Both the position numbers and the translations under genes were made by a program. DNA of 64,000 bases. Origin: Metarhizium brunneum (Eukaryota; Ascomycota; Sordariomycetes; Hypocreales; Clavicipitaceae). Below the pieces are notes generated by a model that saw only the letters and a list, made by a program, of their open reading frames with translations, did not search any database and had not been told where the DNA came from. The stretch spans positions 1,116,001 through 1,180,000 of the forward strand of contig NC_089428.1 in NCBI RefSeq assembly GCF_013426205.1, read 5' to 3'. Shown here piece by piece: positions 11,517 to 21,199 of this stretch; positions within the stretch are counted from its first letter, which is position 1; each line of letters opens with the position of its first letter.

Positions 11517-12898
11517 TTTGGTATTCAGGTTTCGGTGGTGAGCTTTGTGGATGGTTGTGAGAAGGAAGATGGCAGACGGATCGATGTGCGAATCATGGGA
11601 TGCACCAACACTTTATTCCACCGACTTGGGCAGAGACTTATATAATTTCTCAGACAAGAAGGATCCCCATACACAAATCAAGCCCGTATCCGCCACCGTG
11701 CCTCTGGTTGTTAGTGGTAGGCATGACTATCACATGACGGGCATAATGGAGGCTGTGATATAGTCGGGGGTCGAATTCAGCAATCCCGTTCCTTCAATAA
11801 CCATACGAACATTGTTCAACAGACTCTTAGCGCAGGTGTCATAGCGTTAACCCCGATTATTGGACCGGTACTGTACGTTGCCGACTACCGAATTGGTCGG
11901 TAGTTTAATCTAGACCTTGTTATATGGGCCAAAGGAGATGAGCATCATGCCGATGCAGCGTCTGTTTGACTTGAGTGGAGACTTTGCAGTGTGAAAATGA
12001 CCGTACGAGCTGCAGTGGAAAGCCGTCAAAGGAGGTACATATTTCAATTCCCCGAAGATCTTGCATTTCTGGGGTCTCCCATATTGCCTCGGCCCACCCA
12101 CTCGGTCTATTGTGATTCCGAAATGATATCATACTGGGCTACCTGACAAGGAAAAACGAAAAAACTTGCTCTGCATGACTAAACCTCCATGTATATTATA
12201 TCCCAAGGGTCTTTTCTCGTGAGAACTACCTGCCACTTCCCGAGAAGTTCATATCCCAAGGGTCTCTTCTCGTGAGAAATTCCTGCCACTTCCCGAGAAG
12301 TAGCATGATTCAAAACCCTTCATCAGGTCTCCTACTTTTACATCAGCTTCACAGGGATCCCAATAGTCGCCAGTGGAATATATAACTCATCCCGAAAAAT
12401 TAGTAACTGAGTTTTGAACGGCCCATCACGGTCAATGCCGTACATCGTGACTCTCGAGATACCCGAGCAAATAGGGTCATGTGGCATCAGACATGGCAAA
12501 CGCACCCCCACGAAGCCGCAGCCCGACATGCTACAATTCAAGACGAAGAAGTTTGGATCCATAGAAAATACGACCTCGCTTAATGCAGAGTACTGTTCAC
12601 GCGCGATTACACGGATGGTTTGGCATCATTCCACCACCTGATTCAAGCTTCGCGTTTATGCATCGGCTTCAGAAATGGATCAGCTGTCATGCGAGGCTAG
12701 GCAATGGGGAATCAGAAACTTTGTTCCAAGTCCTGGCTGATGACGCAGAATACCATATGCCGGTAAATCAACAAGTATGAATAAATACATCTACGCCGTC
12801 CTCTCCTGTCCTAATCATCCATCATCTCACTCATTCACTCATTCCATAGTTTCATTTATTCGTTGCAAGAACACTCCCTTGGCCGATACGCCCGCAAC
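11517..12898. other. Divergent promoter region between two secreted-protein genes
   Basis: Separates the small secreted protein (minus) from the 1055-residue protein (plus). It contains the 51-bp direct repeat at 12198-12301 and a TCATTCACTCATTC-type leader just before the downstream start. No coding sequence recognised. Confidence 0.5.
12198..12301. repeat. Two 51-bp direct repeats upstream of the large secreted protein gene
   Basis: Copies at 12198-12248 and 12251-12301 differ at three positions and are separated by TC. Each carries the near-palindrome TTCTCGTGAGAA and a CTTCCCGAGAAG hyphenated palindrome. They lie about 600 bp before the start at 12899, where they could serve as a tandem regulatory site. 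Confidence 0.8.
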
Positions 12899-15800
12899 AT
12901 GCGGTTCAAACATTTCCTAGCCATTTTTGGCTCTGCTCTAATAGCAGCCGCCTACTCCACGCCCGGCGCCTACGAGCGACTCTTGTACTACTATGCCTAC
13001 AAGCTAGACAACATGGGCGGCGGCAAAACCATTGCCGGCGGGTGCCCAGGGCCCGAAAGCGGCTGCAGTTTTGACCAGTTTGTCCACTTCATCGAGGGCC
13101 GCGGCCCCAGCGAAGCCACCGTCAAGATCACGTCTGAAGAGTTCCCCCCAATCGAGCCAACCGTCGAGCTGCTTGTGAAGGCAGGCAAGACGGGCACGAT
13201 AGCAGAGTCCCGCATCATAAGCAACGCAAAGGATTACCCAGACCTCTTCAAGAAGCTGGGAACCAATCTCTCCGGCATCCTGCAAAAGACGCAGGGATTC
13301 AAGCACGGCACGCTCAACGGGCAGGCGCTCGAAGACACGCTCCGGGAAGTCAGAGCAAACATTGTGCTATCCATGAAGCGCGTGTTCGACGGCCGTGTGC
13401 GGGCCACGATTGACAGCTTCAAGCCGTACGAAGGTTTGAAAGTGGTAACGAATGGGGCCACGGCCATCGACTTTGACCAAACCGTCGCCGAGAACAAGGG
13501 AAGCATTACAAAAGAGAAGCTCCAGGAACTTTGGGACCAGCATCTTGGAGGCCGGCAGGTTACGGAAAAAATCGTGGCCGAGTTCAAACCCCTGGCCGAG
13601 TACACGCCTACCATCAGGGAAAATGCCGAGGGGCAGATAAACCTGGAGGAGACGTTCAAAACCGCCGTTGAGGAGAATCCTTGGATGAAGGCGTCTTGGT
13701 TCAAGAAGAAATATCTACACAGTGTCCGGGGCAACCACCAAACAAACATCAAGGAGCTCAACACGGCGCTCGAAAGCATTGAGCCGCTCGTGTGCGCCAC
13801 GTCCAAAGCTCGCAAGCGAGAGGTCGCAAGACTGGACAAGCGGCAGGGCGTCAATGCTTGCTTCTCCTGGGAATTCCCCGAGATCAAGGAAATTATCGAC
13901 CTCCCGCCGGTTGCGGAAGGGTCCGAAGGCGTGATCGATGCCGAGACTCTTGCGACTGGCCGCTTCGTCGAAAGGGCCAACAGGGCCAACCAGGTGTCGT
14001 CGGAGGAGTTTGAAACGGCCATTGGAGAGCGCCTGCCCAAGATACCAGACTCGTGGTTGAAGAACGGGGTCAAGACGTTCCACGAGGCCCGAGAGCAGAT
14101 CGGATACAAGCCCATGGAGCCGACCTCGGCGGACCTGGTCCCCGGCCGCGGCGGAAAGCTCTCCGGCACTCTTGGAAAGCTGGCCGGAGCCGCCGGGGGT
14201 GCCCTGTGGGTGAATGGCATCGTCCAGGCCTTCCGGACGAACAGCACCGACTTGGACAAGGCCGCCGCCTTCACAGCCATCGTCCCCTTTATAGGCTGTG
14301 GCGTCACCACGGCCGCCGGCGCCGAGAAGGGCCACGATATCGATCTCGTCACCGTAGACGCCGTCTTGTGCGGCATCGCGGATGTCCTTCTTTTCGGTCC
14401 CTTGGCCCCGTTTGGCTTCGCGCTTCACTTTGTCCGATTCGTCATGAGCTTCTTCCCCCATCCTCCCGAGCCGCCGAAATTTGAGGAGATGCGGGAGAGT
14501 CGCGATGATTCCTGGGCCGAGGCGCTTAGCAAGGTGTACGGAACCGTCTACTCGAACAGTCGCACAGACCCGACGCAGTCTTTTGCCGCCAAGTTGGAGA
14601 GCGTCTTTGCCATTGATGCCGTGAGCGTGCTGTCCGAGGCCGCCGGGAGAATTGGCGCGTTGAATGCGAGCGGCTCGCCCGATCTCTACCATCCCAGTGC
14701 GTTGGGCGAGGGAGAGACAGTCGACCTGGCCGTGCTCGAAAAAGGAACCCTGCAGGCTATTCACAAGATCCGTGCAGATAGGTGGAATGTGGTTGCCCGC
14801 CGGCAGCGCGAGTTCCTCCTGGACATACCACAAGAGTTTGCGAATGGCACAGCCTTCTCGCTGTCAGAGTTGTCCAAGAAGGTCAATGATGGGTTTATCG
14901 AGCACATTAATTCGGATAAGTTTATCGAGAATTTCCGCGATCAAAGCCGACTGGACGATATTGCTGACGCTGTGTTCGCCGGCGGTCCATCCGTTAAACC
15001 CATTGACCATTACTCCGAGGCTCGCACGCAGATGAAGGAGGTTGGCAGACGTCTCAGCGAGTCCCTTCCACCACTGCCACAGGCGTTGAATGTTGCCTTT
15101 GTCCTCGGCCAGTCCAAGGGAATGGCGTTTGCTCAGAATGAGACGCTGGACTTGCGCTCTTACTTTGACACGGAGGTAAGGGAGGCATTGGTCGAGGACA
15201 TACCGCATCTTTACCGAGACTTAATCCTTATCCGGCACACGCACCAGACCGCACTATTCCTCCAGGGTCGTCTCAAGGAAGAGGAGTTTGATGACTCTGT
15301 CTTCCCCGTTGATCATCCCGCTTTGCTCAAGGGACTTCGACTCCTCGCTGCCATGAAGTTTGGCAAGATACACGAAGCCGAAAAGATTGAGCATATGGAC
15401 AAGGTTCTCGGCAGAGACTCCATGGGTCGTCACCCTACCGCACACCCGGACTTTACGAATCCGTCCATTCCTCCCCTTACGGCCCTAAAACCCCGAAAGC
15501 ATAAGCTTCTGGTAAGTCTGGCCATCGGGCTCTTGGAGGTCGTCCGCGACAGTCAATTGAACGACGACATGGCGCAGTATCTGAGGGACAGCTTGGCGGA
15601 AACCCGGTCAAAGAACTGGGAAGCAATGCAACAGAGATTCAAGGCAATGCAGGCGGTTCTGAAGAAGATTTCCCAGCGAGACGTTGGCGGTCCCCCTACA
15701 CCTGAAGAGTTCCTGAACAAGCACCTGAAGAGTTGCGTCGAGGAGAATGGGTCGAAGACAGAAACCTGTAGACACGTTGTCGAGAGTTGCTACTCTGCCG

Positions 15801-16066
15801 ATGACACGTCGGACGGCTTTGCCTCTGAATGCATACGTGATGCGTTCCTGCCCGACGAGGAAGCCGGGCGAAAGATGCGAACCAAGCAGCGAGAACTGTG
15901 TAGCAAGTTCCCCGGCCCTCGCGAGTGTACCCGCGCCTTGAGATCTTGCGGCGGGACGTGGCCCAAGTCCAGAATCCAAGTTATCTGGGCGTGCGCAGCC
16001 AAGGCTCTCCCCAAGACGGACGGGGCGGATGCGGATGCGGCCGTGATGCCGGGAAGCACGAGCTGA
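12899..16066 (+). CDS. Large secreted protein with hydrophobic hairpin, toxin-like
   Basis: A single exon encodes 1055 residues from ATG 12899; the open frame continues upstream but without an ATG. Residues 1-20 (MRFKHFLAIFGSALIAAAYS) are a signal peptide. Two dibasic sites, K306-R307 and K314-R315, could let a Kex2-type protease split the protein into about 315- and 740-residue parts. Residues about 420-520 form an Ala/Gly-rich hydrophobic region of two or three possible membrane helices, and the same module appears in the broken gene at 6782-8434. Residues about 945-1045 hold eight cysteines, likely disulfide-bonded. From memory the hairpin region resembles fungal proteins annotated as heat-labile enterotoxin A-like, but no ADP-ribosyltransferase motif is visible at the N-terminus. 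Function is unproved; a secreted, membrane-inserting host-interaction protein is the inference. Confidence 0.8.
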   Translation: MRFKHFLAIFGSALIAAAYSTPGAYERLLYYYAYKLDNMGGGKTIAGGCPGPESGCSFDQFVHFIEGRGPSEATVKITSEEFPPIEPTVELLVKAGKTGTIAESRIISNAKDYPDLFKKLGTNLSGILQKTQGFKHGTLNGQALEDTLREVRANIVLSMKRVFDGRVRATIDSFKPYEGLKVVTNGATAIDFDQTVAENKGSITKEKLQELWDQHLGGRQVTEKIVAEFKPLAEYTPTIRENAEGQINLEETFKTAVEENPWMKASWFKKKYLHSVRGNHQTNIKELNTALESIEPLVCATSKARKREVARLDKRQGVNACFSWEFPEIKEIIDLPPVAEGSEGVIDAETLATGRFVERANRANQVSSEEFETAIGERLPKIPDSWLKNGVKTFHEAREQIGYKPMEPTSADLVPGRGGKLSGTLGKLAGAAGGALWVNGIVQAFRTNSTDLDKAAAFTAIVPFIGCGVTTAAGAEKGHDIDLVTVDAVLCGIADVLLFGPLAPFGFALHFVRFVMSFFPHPPEPPKFEEMRESRDDSWAEALSKVYGTVYSNSRTDPTQSFAAKLESVFAIDAVSVLSEAAGRIGALNASGSPDLYHPSALGEGETVDLAVLEKGTLQAIHKIRADRWNVVARRQREFLLDIPQEFANGTAFSLSELSKKVNDGFIEHINSDKFIENFRDQSRLDDIADAVFAGGPSVKPIDHYSEARTQMKEVGRRLSESLPPLPQALNVAFVLGQSKGMAFAQNETLDLRSYFDTEVREALVEDIPHLYRDLILIRHTHQTALFLQGRLKEEEFDDSVFPVDHPALLKGLRLLAAMKFGKIHEAEKIEHMDKVLGRDSMGRHPTAHPDFTNPSIPPLTALKPRKHKLLVSLAIGLLEVVRDSQLNDDMAQYLRDSLAETRSKNWEAMQQRFKAMQAVLKKISQRDVGGPPTPEEFLNKHLKSCVEENGSKTETCRHVVESCYSADDTSDGFASECIRDAFLPDEEAGRKMRTKQRELCSKFPGPRECTRALRSCGGTWPKSRIQVIWACAAKALPKTDGADADAAVMPGSTS

Positions 16067-16657
16067 AGGGGGAGAAGCTGTGCATCTCCTGCGCCATCTC
16101 GAGTTGGGCATCTTTGCGTAGCTTAGTTGTGGACGGTGGAAACGATGCAGGTGTTTTGAATACCTATCTGGACCTTGCTGTTGATAGCTTAACTTGTAGT
16201 CTAGTTAGTTGAATCCAAGCTTGTTTCAGTTTCATGTACACGTCTCTTTTTTTCCCCAACATGTTAAAGACGAGTGGTTGTGTTCCCCTAAGTTGACTGA
16301 TACACTCACGGATGCTTACGGATTTGAGGTGCAACAAGGCTATATATATACAGCAAAAGTACCAGACTCCACAAGGGAGATGAATTAGGTCATGGAAACA
16401 AACTTTACAGCGGCCTTTATGACGTCCCAGGCGAAATACCGGGCAGAAAACTTGGCAGGTGTGTCGCACAGCACCATTGTATGGTACAGCTTGGGCTGCG
16501 ACCTGATCTTGACAGACTTGGACAGAGCATGACTACATGTCATTAGGCAGCTTGCCGTTTTGCACTACTTCATTCAAGTACAAACGCCTTGTCTCTAAAC
16601 CCAAATTGTATGACTTCCATCTCCTTGCAAGTTGTGCAGCAGAACTCATCATAGAAC
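16067..16657. other. Convergent 3' region
   Basis: Shared downstream region of the large secreted protein (plus) and the sphingomyelinase D-like gene (minus). It contains a TATATATAC stretch near 16341. No gene seen. Confidence 0.5.
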
Positions 16658-17620
16658 TCACCAAGGTTGGTCCGTCAGGGTTGCAAGATAGGCTTTGTCT
16701 TGGTTCTTAGAAAGCCAATCTGCAAGAATCTTCCTTGCAGCCCTCGTGTCAGCATGATCGTAGTAATGCGTGGCCACGAATCCGTAGATGAGACCGTCCA
16801 CACCAACGCCCATCAGTTGGTCTGCCTGTTTTCCGTTGTTTTCCGCAATCGTCCATCCAAAAACTTTGCCAAAGTTTTTCGACTGAGCACCCTCGCGGAG
16901 CTGTGGACAAATCTGATTGCCACTACTTTCGCAGTTGCCAAAGTTCCACGCCGGATCAAAAAGTCCTTTGGTATAGACTCGGTTCTTGATAGAGGCCGGA
17001 CCTTTACTATTAAAAACTTGGTTGGCATCAGCCACGTTCCCGTCGATACCAATTGCCTCATTGCTGTTTAAGCCCTGGCTGATGACCTGGTATGCCCGCC
17101 CGCTAGTCTGCGAGCTGTAAAACCCATACAACACCTTCACTCCGGCAGGCTGTAGAATATCCCGGGCTAGGTTTCTCAGCGCTTCGATATTGCACGCCGG
17201 ATAGCGGTCGTCGCAGTAGTCGGGATTCTTGAGATCAAACCAGACAAATATGGCGGTTTTGCCAGCACGCCGCTCTTGTGCAATGGCACTAAACATGTGT
17301 TCTGCTGTGTCGCCTCGAGAGGTAAGCGTCCCATCGTGATCGGCATACCACTGGCTACTCCAAGCCGTCATGTCGATTTCAAGGGCATTAGCGCTGTGGT
17401 TGAGAGCGTCTCGAACGCCGTAGTCCATGAGGACTCGGTGAGCAATAGCAAAAAATGGTCGGGGGCTGTCAAACGTCTGTTGGAGAATCTTTTCCTTCTC
17501 GACATGGTCACCAGAGGCAGCCCGCTCTATCGATCGAGCTTGAATAGAAAGGGGCCATCCGAGAAACGCTGAAAAAAAGAACAAGCTGCTGAGAAGTTGA
17601 GATATGGTCATCATTTTCAT
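16658..17620 (-). CDS. Secreted sphingomyelinase D / phospholipase D toxin-family enzyme
   Basis: Single-exon gene of 320 residues. The ATG at 17620 gives a signal peptide (MKMMTISQLLSSLFFFSAF...). The family is the GDPD-fold SMase D/PLD group known from Loxosceles venoms and many fungi. It cleaves choline or ethanolamine head groups from sphingomyelin, ceramide phosphoethanolamine or lysolipids, often forming cyclic phosphates. Expected active-site residues are present: H61 in AHR, E81 and D83 in EIDM (metal ligands), H95 in ADHDGT, and the FDLKNPD motif at about 128-134. The C-terminal VDGLIYGFVATHYYDH motif is also typical. The gene looks intact and of normal length. It lies 470 bp downstream of an aegerolysin gene on the same strand, so both would act outside the cell on sphingolipid membranes. 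Substrate preference cannot be read from the sequence. Confidence 0.88.
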   Translation of the reverse strand: MKMMTISQLLSSLFFFSAFLGWPLSIQARSIERAASGDHVEKEKILQQTFDSPRPFFAIAHRVLMDYGVRDALNHSANALEIDMTAWSSQWYADHDGTLTSRGDTAEHMFSAIAQERRAGKTAIFVWFDLKNPDYCDDRYPACNIEALRNLARDILQPAGVKVLYGFYSSQTSGRAYQVISQGLNSNEAIGIDGNVADANQVFNSKGPASIKNRVYTKGLFDPAWNFGNCESSGNQICPQLREGAQSKNFGKVFGWTIAENNGKQADQLMGVGVDGLIYGFVATHYYDHADTRAARKILADWLSKNQDKAYLATLTDQPW

Positions 17621-18091
17621 CCGATTATATCTGCAGTAAGCTTTGCATTTGCCAAACAAACTCGTATCGCATGGGGTAGTCTCTTTATATGTCAAATACT
17701 ATGCAAGGTTCCCTGGACGGCAAGGGTGCTTTTGCGGCTGCTGGAGTACGAGTACGAGTCTGATAGTTATAACCAAGAGAGTAAATTCGTCAAATTATAC
17801 TATTACGTGTAGAGATTCATTGCTATGCTTTATCATATATTAAGGTTACTGTAAAAGTAAATTTTATAAGAAGTGAATTTTGTAAAAAGTAAGTTTTTAA
17901 AGAAGTAAATTTTATAAAAAGTAAATTTCATAAGAAGAAAATTTTACCAGACTCGGTAAAGTTTATTAATATTATAACTGGATAGGCCCAAAAATGGCTT
18001 GGCTGCGCTCTCACCTCTCATCGTTTATTCATCTATTCCACCATGAGCCAGCCACGATCCAACTCAAGTCGGGTCCCATGAACGTTCCATC
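17621..18091. other. Spacer between aegerolysin and SMase D-like genes
   Basis: About 470 bp, very AT-rich, serving as promoter of the SMase D-like gene and 3' flank of the aegerolysin gene. It contains the 16-bp minisatellite listed separately. Confidence 0.6.
17857..17948. repeat. 16-bp AT-rich tandem repeat, about 5.7 copies
   Basis: Units at 17857, 17873, 17889, 17905 and 17921 are variants of GTAAATTTTATAAGAA, all exactly 16 bp, followed by a partial unit from 17937. It sits 240-330 bp upstream of the SMase D-like start codon. Confidence 0.85.
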
Positions 18092-18575
18092 TCATGCCAA
18101 CTTGGCCATCACAACCTCGACATTTCCAATCGTCGAGTCCTGCTGCACATCATCTTTGATAACGGAGTAATCAGACGTGTTGGGGTCCCAGTCCAGGATG
18201 CTGAGCACGTTAGAGTGCGCACCCCATGGCGCGCTCCAATACACCCGGTAGATCTTGGTCTCGTGCGTGACGTTCCATTCGTCCAGCGTGTACTGGCCCT
18301 CGGTACCGATGTCCGCGTCCGACCGCCCGCATGAATGTACCGAGGCCTCGGACTGCGGCGCGATGACTATCTTGTTGATCTCGCTCGGGCCGATCCCGTT
18401 GTCCTTGTTGCCGCGATAGAATTTGCCGCTGCAAAGGCTCAATTGGGTCACATAAAGGCTAAGATTGATGATGGGGAAGAGCTGCTTACGATTCGAGCTT
18501 GGCGTCCTTGATGCGAATGTCACTCCTGCGCAGGCGACTGCGGTTCTTGATGCCAATCCATTGTTTGTAGGCCAT
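18092..18575 (-). CDS. Aegerolysin-family protein
   Basis: Two exons, 18575-18490 and 18428-18092, joined across a 61-bp GTAAGC...GCAG intron, give 140 residues, the usual size for aegerolysins (about 135-140). Family hallmarks are visible: MAYKQWIGI at the N-terminus, IRIKDAKLESGKFYRGNKD, the SCGRSDADIGTEG block, YWSAPWG, and a terminal IGNVEVVMAKL. Aegerolysins are small beta-sandwich proteins that bind sphingolipids such as ceramide phosphoethanolamine or sphingomyelin/cholesterol. Some form pores with a MACPF partner; no MACPF gene is seen in this window. Signal peptides are normally absent and none is present here. The tandem arrangement with a sphingomyelinase D-like gene is suggestive of a shared lipid target, which is inference. 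Confidence 0.88.
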
Positions 18576-20076
18576 GCTGGTGGAGAGAGTGTGTGAATTG
18601 TGTTGTAAGACTTGAATCAAGAGCGCCGATTATAAGAGACTGTAGAAATTGAAGACGGAAGCTAAAGATCGGGTACGTATTTGAAAGAATTCAGCTCCAA
18701 CTCATCTTTTCGCTGACTTATTCCATGAAGAGCTGGGCTGTTTTTAACGATTTTACCAAGTGTCTCGTTGTTCAGAATATGCTTCGAGCAAGTATGATGG
18801 CACCAATTTCACGAATGTACCAGGTATTCAGCTAAATTTCCCACCTAGTCGACTCGGATCACTATACAAATGGTCCAAGCGACCGAGATAAGCTAAACAA
18901 CAAAGTCATCACCCAGCTGCAGCTCTACAGAAACTGGGTGCGTATCAGAGCTCTTGTCTATGATTGAAAAGCGACCCTAATTGAGTCTCCAGGTAGCCCG
19001 AGTGAGCAAGAAGCCCGAAGAGGCCAAGCCGCCGCCCTCGGGCGACTTTCCGACAAAGCTCCAAACTAAAGTATTAGTGAGTATTTCAATACCTAACCAA
19101 GACAATGGTGGTTCTATAGTGATAAAGAGTTTCCCAGCTTGCTGTCAAGAGAAGAAAGTACATCGCTCAAAGCATTCGCTTGAGAACCAACCGGAGAACG
19201 ATATTGTTGACGGAAAAGTGAATATCTATCCTATTCTTGAGATGGGAGTTGTAACGCTGCACCTTGAGGATGCAACGCCGCCCCGTGATAATAACTTTGA
19301 CTTTTATGTAAAGAAGATCTGATAAGGTTGAGATGGGTTAAAAATAGTCCTTTATCTAGTGCCGATTTTAATTCCTGTGAAAGGCCTCTAGCGAGTTGAC
19401 TCAACTAGCTAGCCCCTAGCTGTTTACTATCAAGATGAAGCTAATTTTGCACAAAAGTTAGTAATACATCCACACACGAGAAATCGTAGCAAAGAGAATA
19501 AGCGGACAAGAGCAGAAATTAAAAGACTAAGACAAATAGGCTTTAGCAAGGTACAGTTATCAATTTTAGAATACACAAGTACTATAAGTATACAACTGCC
19601 CTATTTAGATTTCTCTACCAACTAGCTATAATCAAAGAAGAAGTAGAAGGAGAAAATGTCCAGAGATGAGGAGTAATTATTATGTCAACTAGTTCTCTAA
19701 CCCGCGAGCGTTCCGTGAGTATACTTCTTCAGTTCTAACGCGCCTAGTTTATTTACCTAAACCCCACACGCTCCGCACTCGAACCTCGACTAAGTAGCCG
19801 CTGCTTCGCAAGTCGTGATTAGTAGGGACTAATAGTCTTGGAAAGGACCGGACGTGCCCAAGGTCCATGCAGATGACTATATTTCTCGAAGCTTCCACTC
19901 CGACGCAGTCGTGTGTGCAAAACGGCGGCAAGCACGGCACAAGGTCTTGAACCCTGCGATGCCATCGTGGAGTCTGCCGTGTGGTGTGCCACTCTCTTAG
20001 GGGGGAAGGGCGGACATGTCCATTTGAATTGGTCATGATGCTGATGCTAGACACTAACAAGAAAGATTGCGGCAGG
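18576..20076. other. Gene-poor region with possible decayed coding remnants
   Basis: Open segments around 18725-18830 and 18850-19070 read like exon fragments (for example a Lys/Pro-rich stretch after an AG at 18992), but no family is recognised and frames do not join. 19400-19740 is AT-rich. A relic gene is possible. Confidence 0.35.
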
Positions 20077-20415
20077 TGTGCCTTTGTTTGATCATGCTGG
20101 CCAGTCACGCCGCGTCTCTCTCCTCAGAGTGGCCGACTATGCCGACTCCATCGAGAGTCGTCGAGTCGTGTCTCCCGTTAAACCAGGCCACCTCGGTGAG
20201 CTCTTGCCGGACTCGGCGCCGATAGACCGCCACGGAGCTCAAGAGTGTCGTTCTGGACTGGGTTGCCAAGGCCCCAAGGCTACCAGAGTGCTTTCACAGC
20301 ACCGGAGCGAAGCAGCGAGGCGGTGTTATCTACGGGTCGGCCGGCGAGGCTATCATCCTGACCATGACGGCCGCGAGGGAGAAGTACCTCACCCTTCTCC
20401 TTGAGGAATACCACG
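20077..20415 (+). pseudogene. Fragment of a group II PLP-dependent amino-acid decarboxylase
   Basis: The first part (20077 to about 20220) reads like the N-terminal region of aromatic amino-acid decarboxylases: ADYADSIESRRVVSPVKPG then LPDSAP. After a frame change near 20225 a second frame reads TATELKSVVLDWVAKAPRLP, then FHSTG, GGVIYGSAGEAIILTMTAAR and KYLTLLLEEYHAMAN, matching the family's TELE..V.DWL...LP and GGGV..GSASEA regions. About 60 residues normally between these blocks are missing, and everything C-terminal, including the PLP-lysine region, is absent. This is a deleted, frameshifted relic. Identification is from remembered family motifs. Confidence 0.62.
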
Positions 20416-20709
20416 CCATGGCCAACATGTTTAGCCCCTTTCACTTGATTTGGCCCGCACAAATAGCTACTACTAACCTTTGACTGCTCCATGACATTTG
20501 TTAGGAATTGTACTGACTTTATTACCGCTGAGCCTTGACCATTACTGGGAATTGTTGTTGGAGATTAGCGATTGAAGATGTCAGGTAGGTTATTTATCTG
20601 GCTGATTACCTATGCATCTAGCCACAACAACGCCATAGTCGTGAGAGAGTAAGATACAACACATTGTCGGTGGTGGTAGAGGCCCGCCTTACCGTCCGCC
20701 TTGGCATGT

Positions 20710-21193
20710 TTAAGAACAGAGATCCGCGATAGGCCCAGAACAAGATTCCACATTGTACCTTGAATCTCTGCTCTTGTTCAAAGCCATCTCAAAATTCCAC
20801 CAGATAGCCTCGTCCACCTTCCGCGCCATTTCCGCAATCGATTGTCCGTGTGGCATCCAAATCGCCTTTTCCATCAGCGTATAGACATTCTATTTTTTTT
20901 GTAGTCTTCTCCTGCAAAGACGAATTTGTTACCGTACTCAACCCCATAATCGGGTGCATAGCCTTTCTCCTTCAGATGTTTACCGACTTTGTGCCACATC
21001 GCTTGAGGATTCACACCTGGAGGCACTTTCGGTTTCAATTTCAATGTCACACTTTGATCCTCCTGTTCTTCCGTTGTGTAGACGTCTTCAAAGCCCTCGC
21101 ACCCTTCCAGAGAGTTAATGGGGTGCCTGTCCCCCCCCTCACCCGTCGTTATAACGATATCAAGGCTCCGTCCCCATTTCTTTTATTCCGATA
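20710..21193 (-). pseudogene. Decayed gene of unknown family
   Basis: On the minus strand an open frame from about 21193 (just after a TAA) runs about 100 codons with ordinary amino-acid composition (RSLDIVITTGEGGDRHPIN, KPKVPPGVNPQAMWHKVG, YGVEYGNKFVFAGEDYKK) and stops at an A8 run with a TAG. A second frame then continues (MEKAIWMPHGQSIAEMARKV, DEAIWWNFEMALNKSRDSRY) to a TAA at 20710-20712. The two halves look like one protein separated by a small indel at the A-run, near 20890. The first half has no good start codon; the minus-strand frame at 21160-21570 could be upstream sequence. No domain recognised. Confidence 0.45.
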
Positions 21194-21199
21194 CCATAG

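Noticed and set aside
12863..12898. Upstream extension of the large secreted protein frame
   Set aside because: The upstream codon is TTG, not ATG; starting at 12899 gives a clean signal peptide.
13234..14833. Long minus-strand frames inside the large secreted protein gene
   Set aside because: Antisense shadows of a GC-rich coding strand; no family features.
17621..17695. Longer N-terminus for the SMase D-like protein
   Set aside because: The first codon of the extension is TTG and it would bury the signal peptide.
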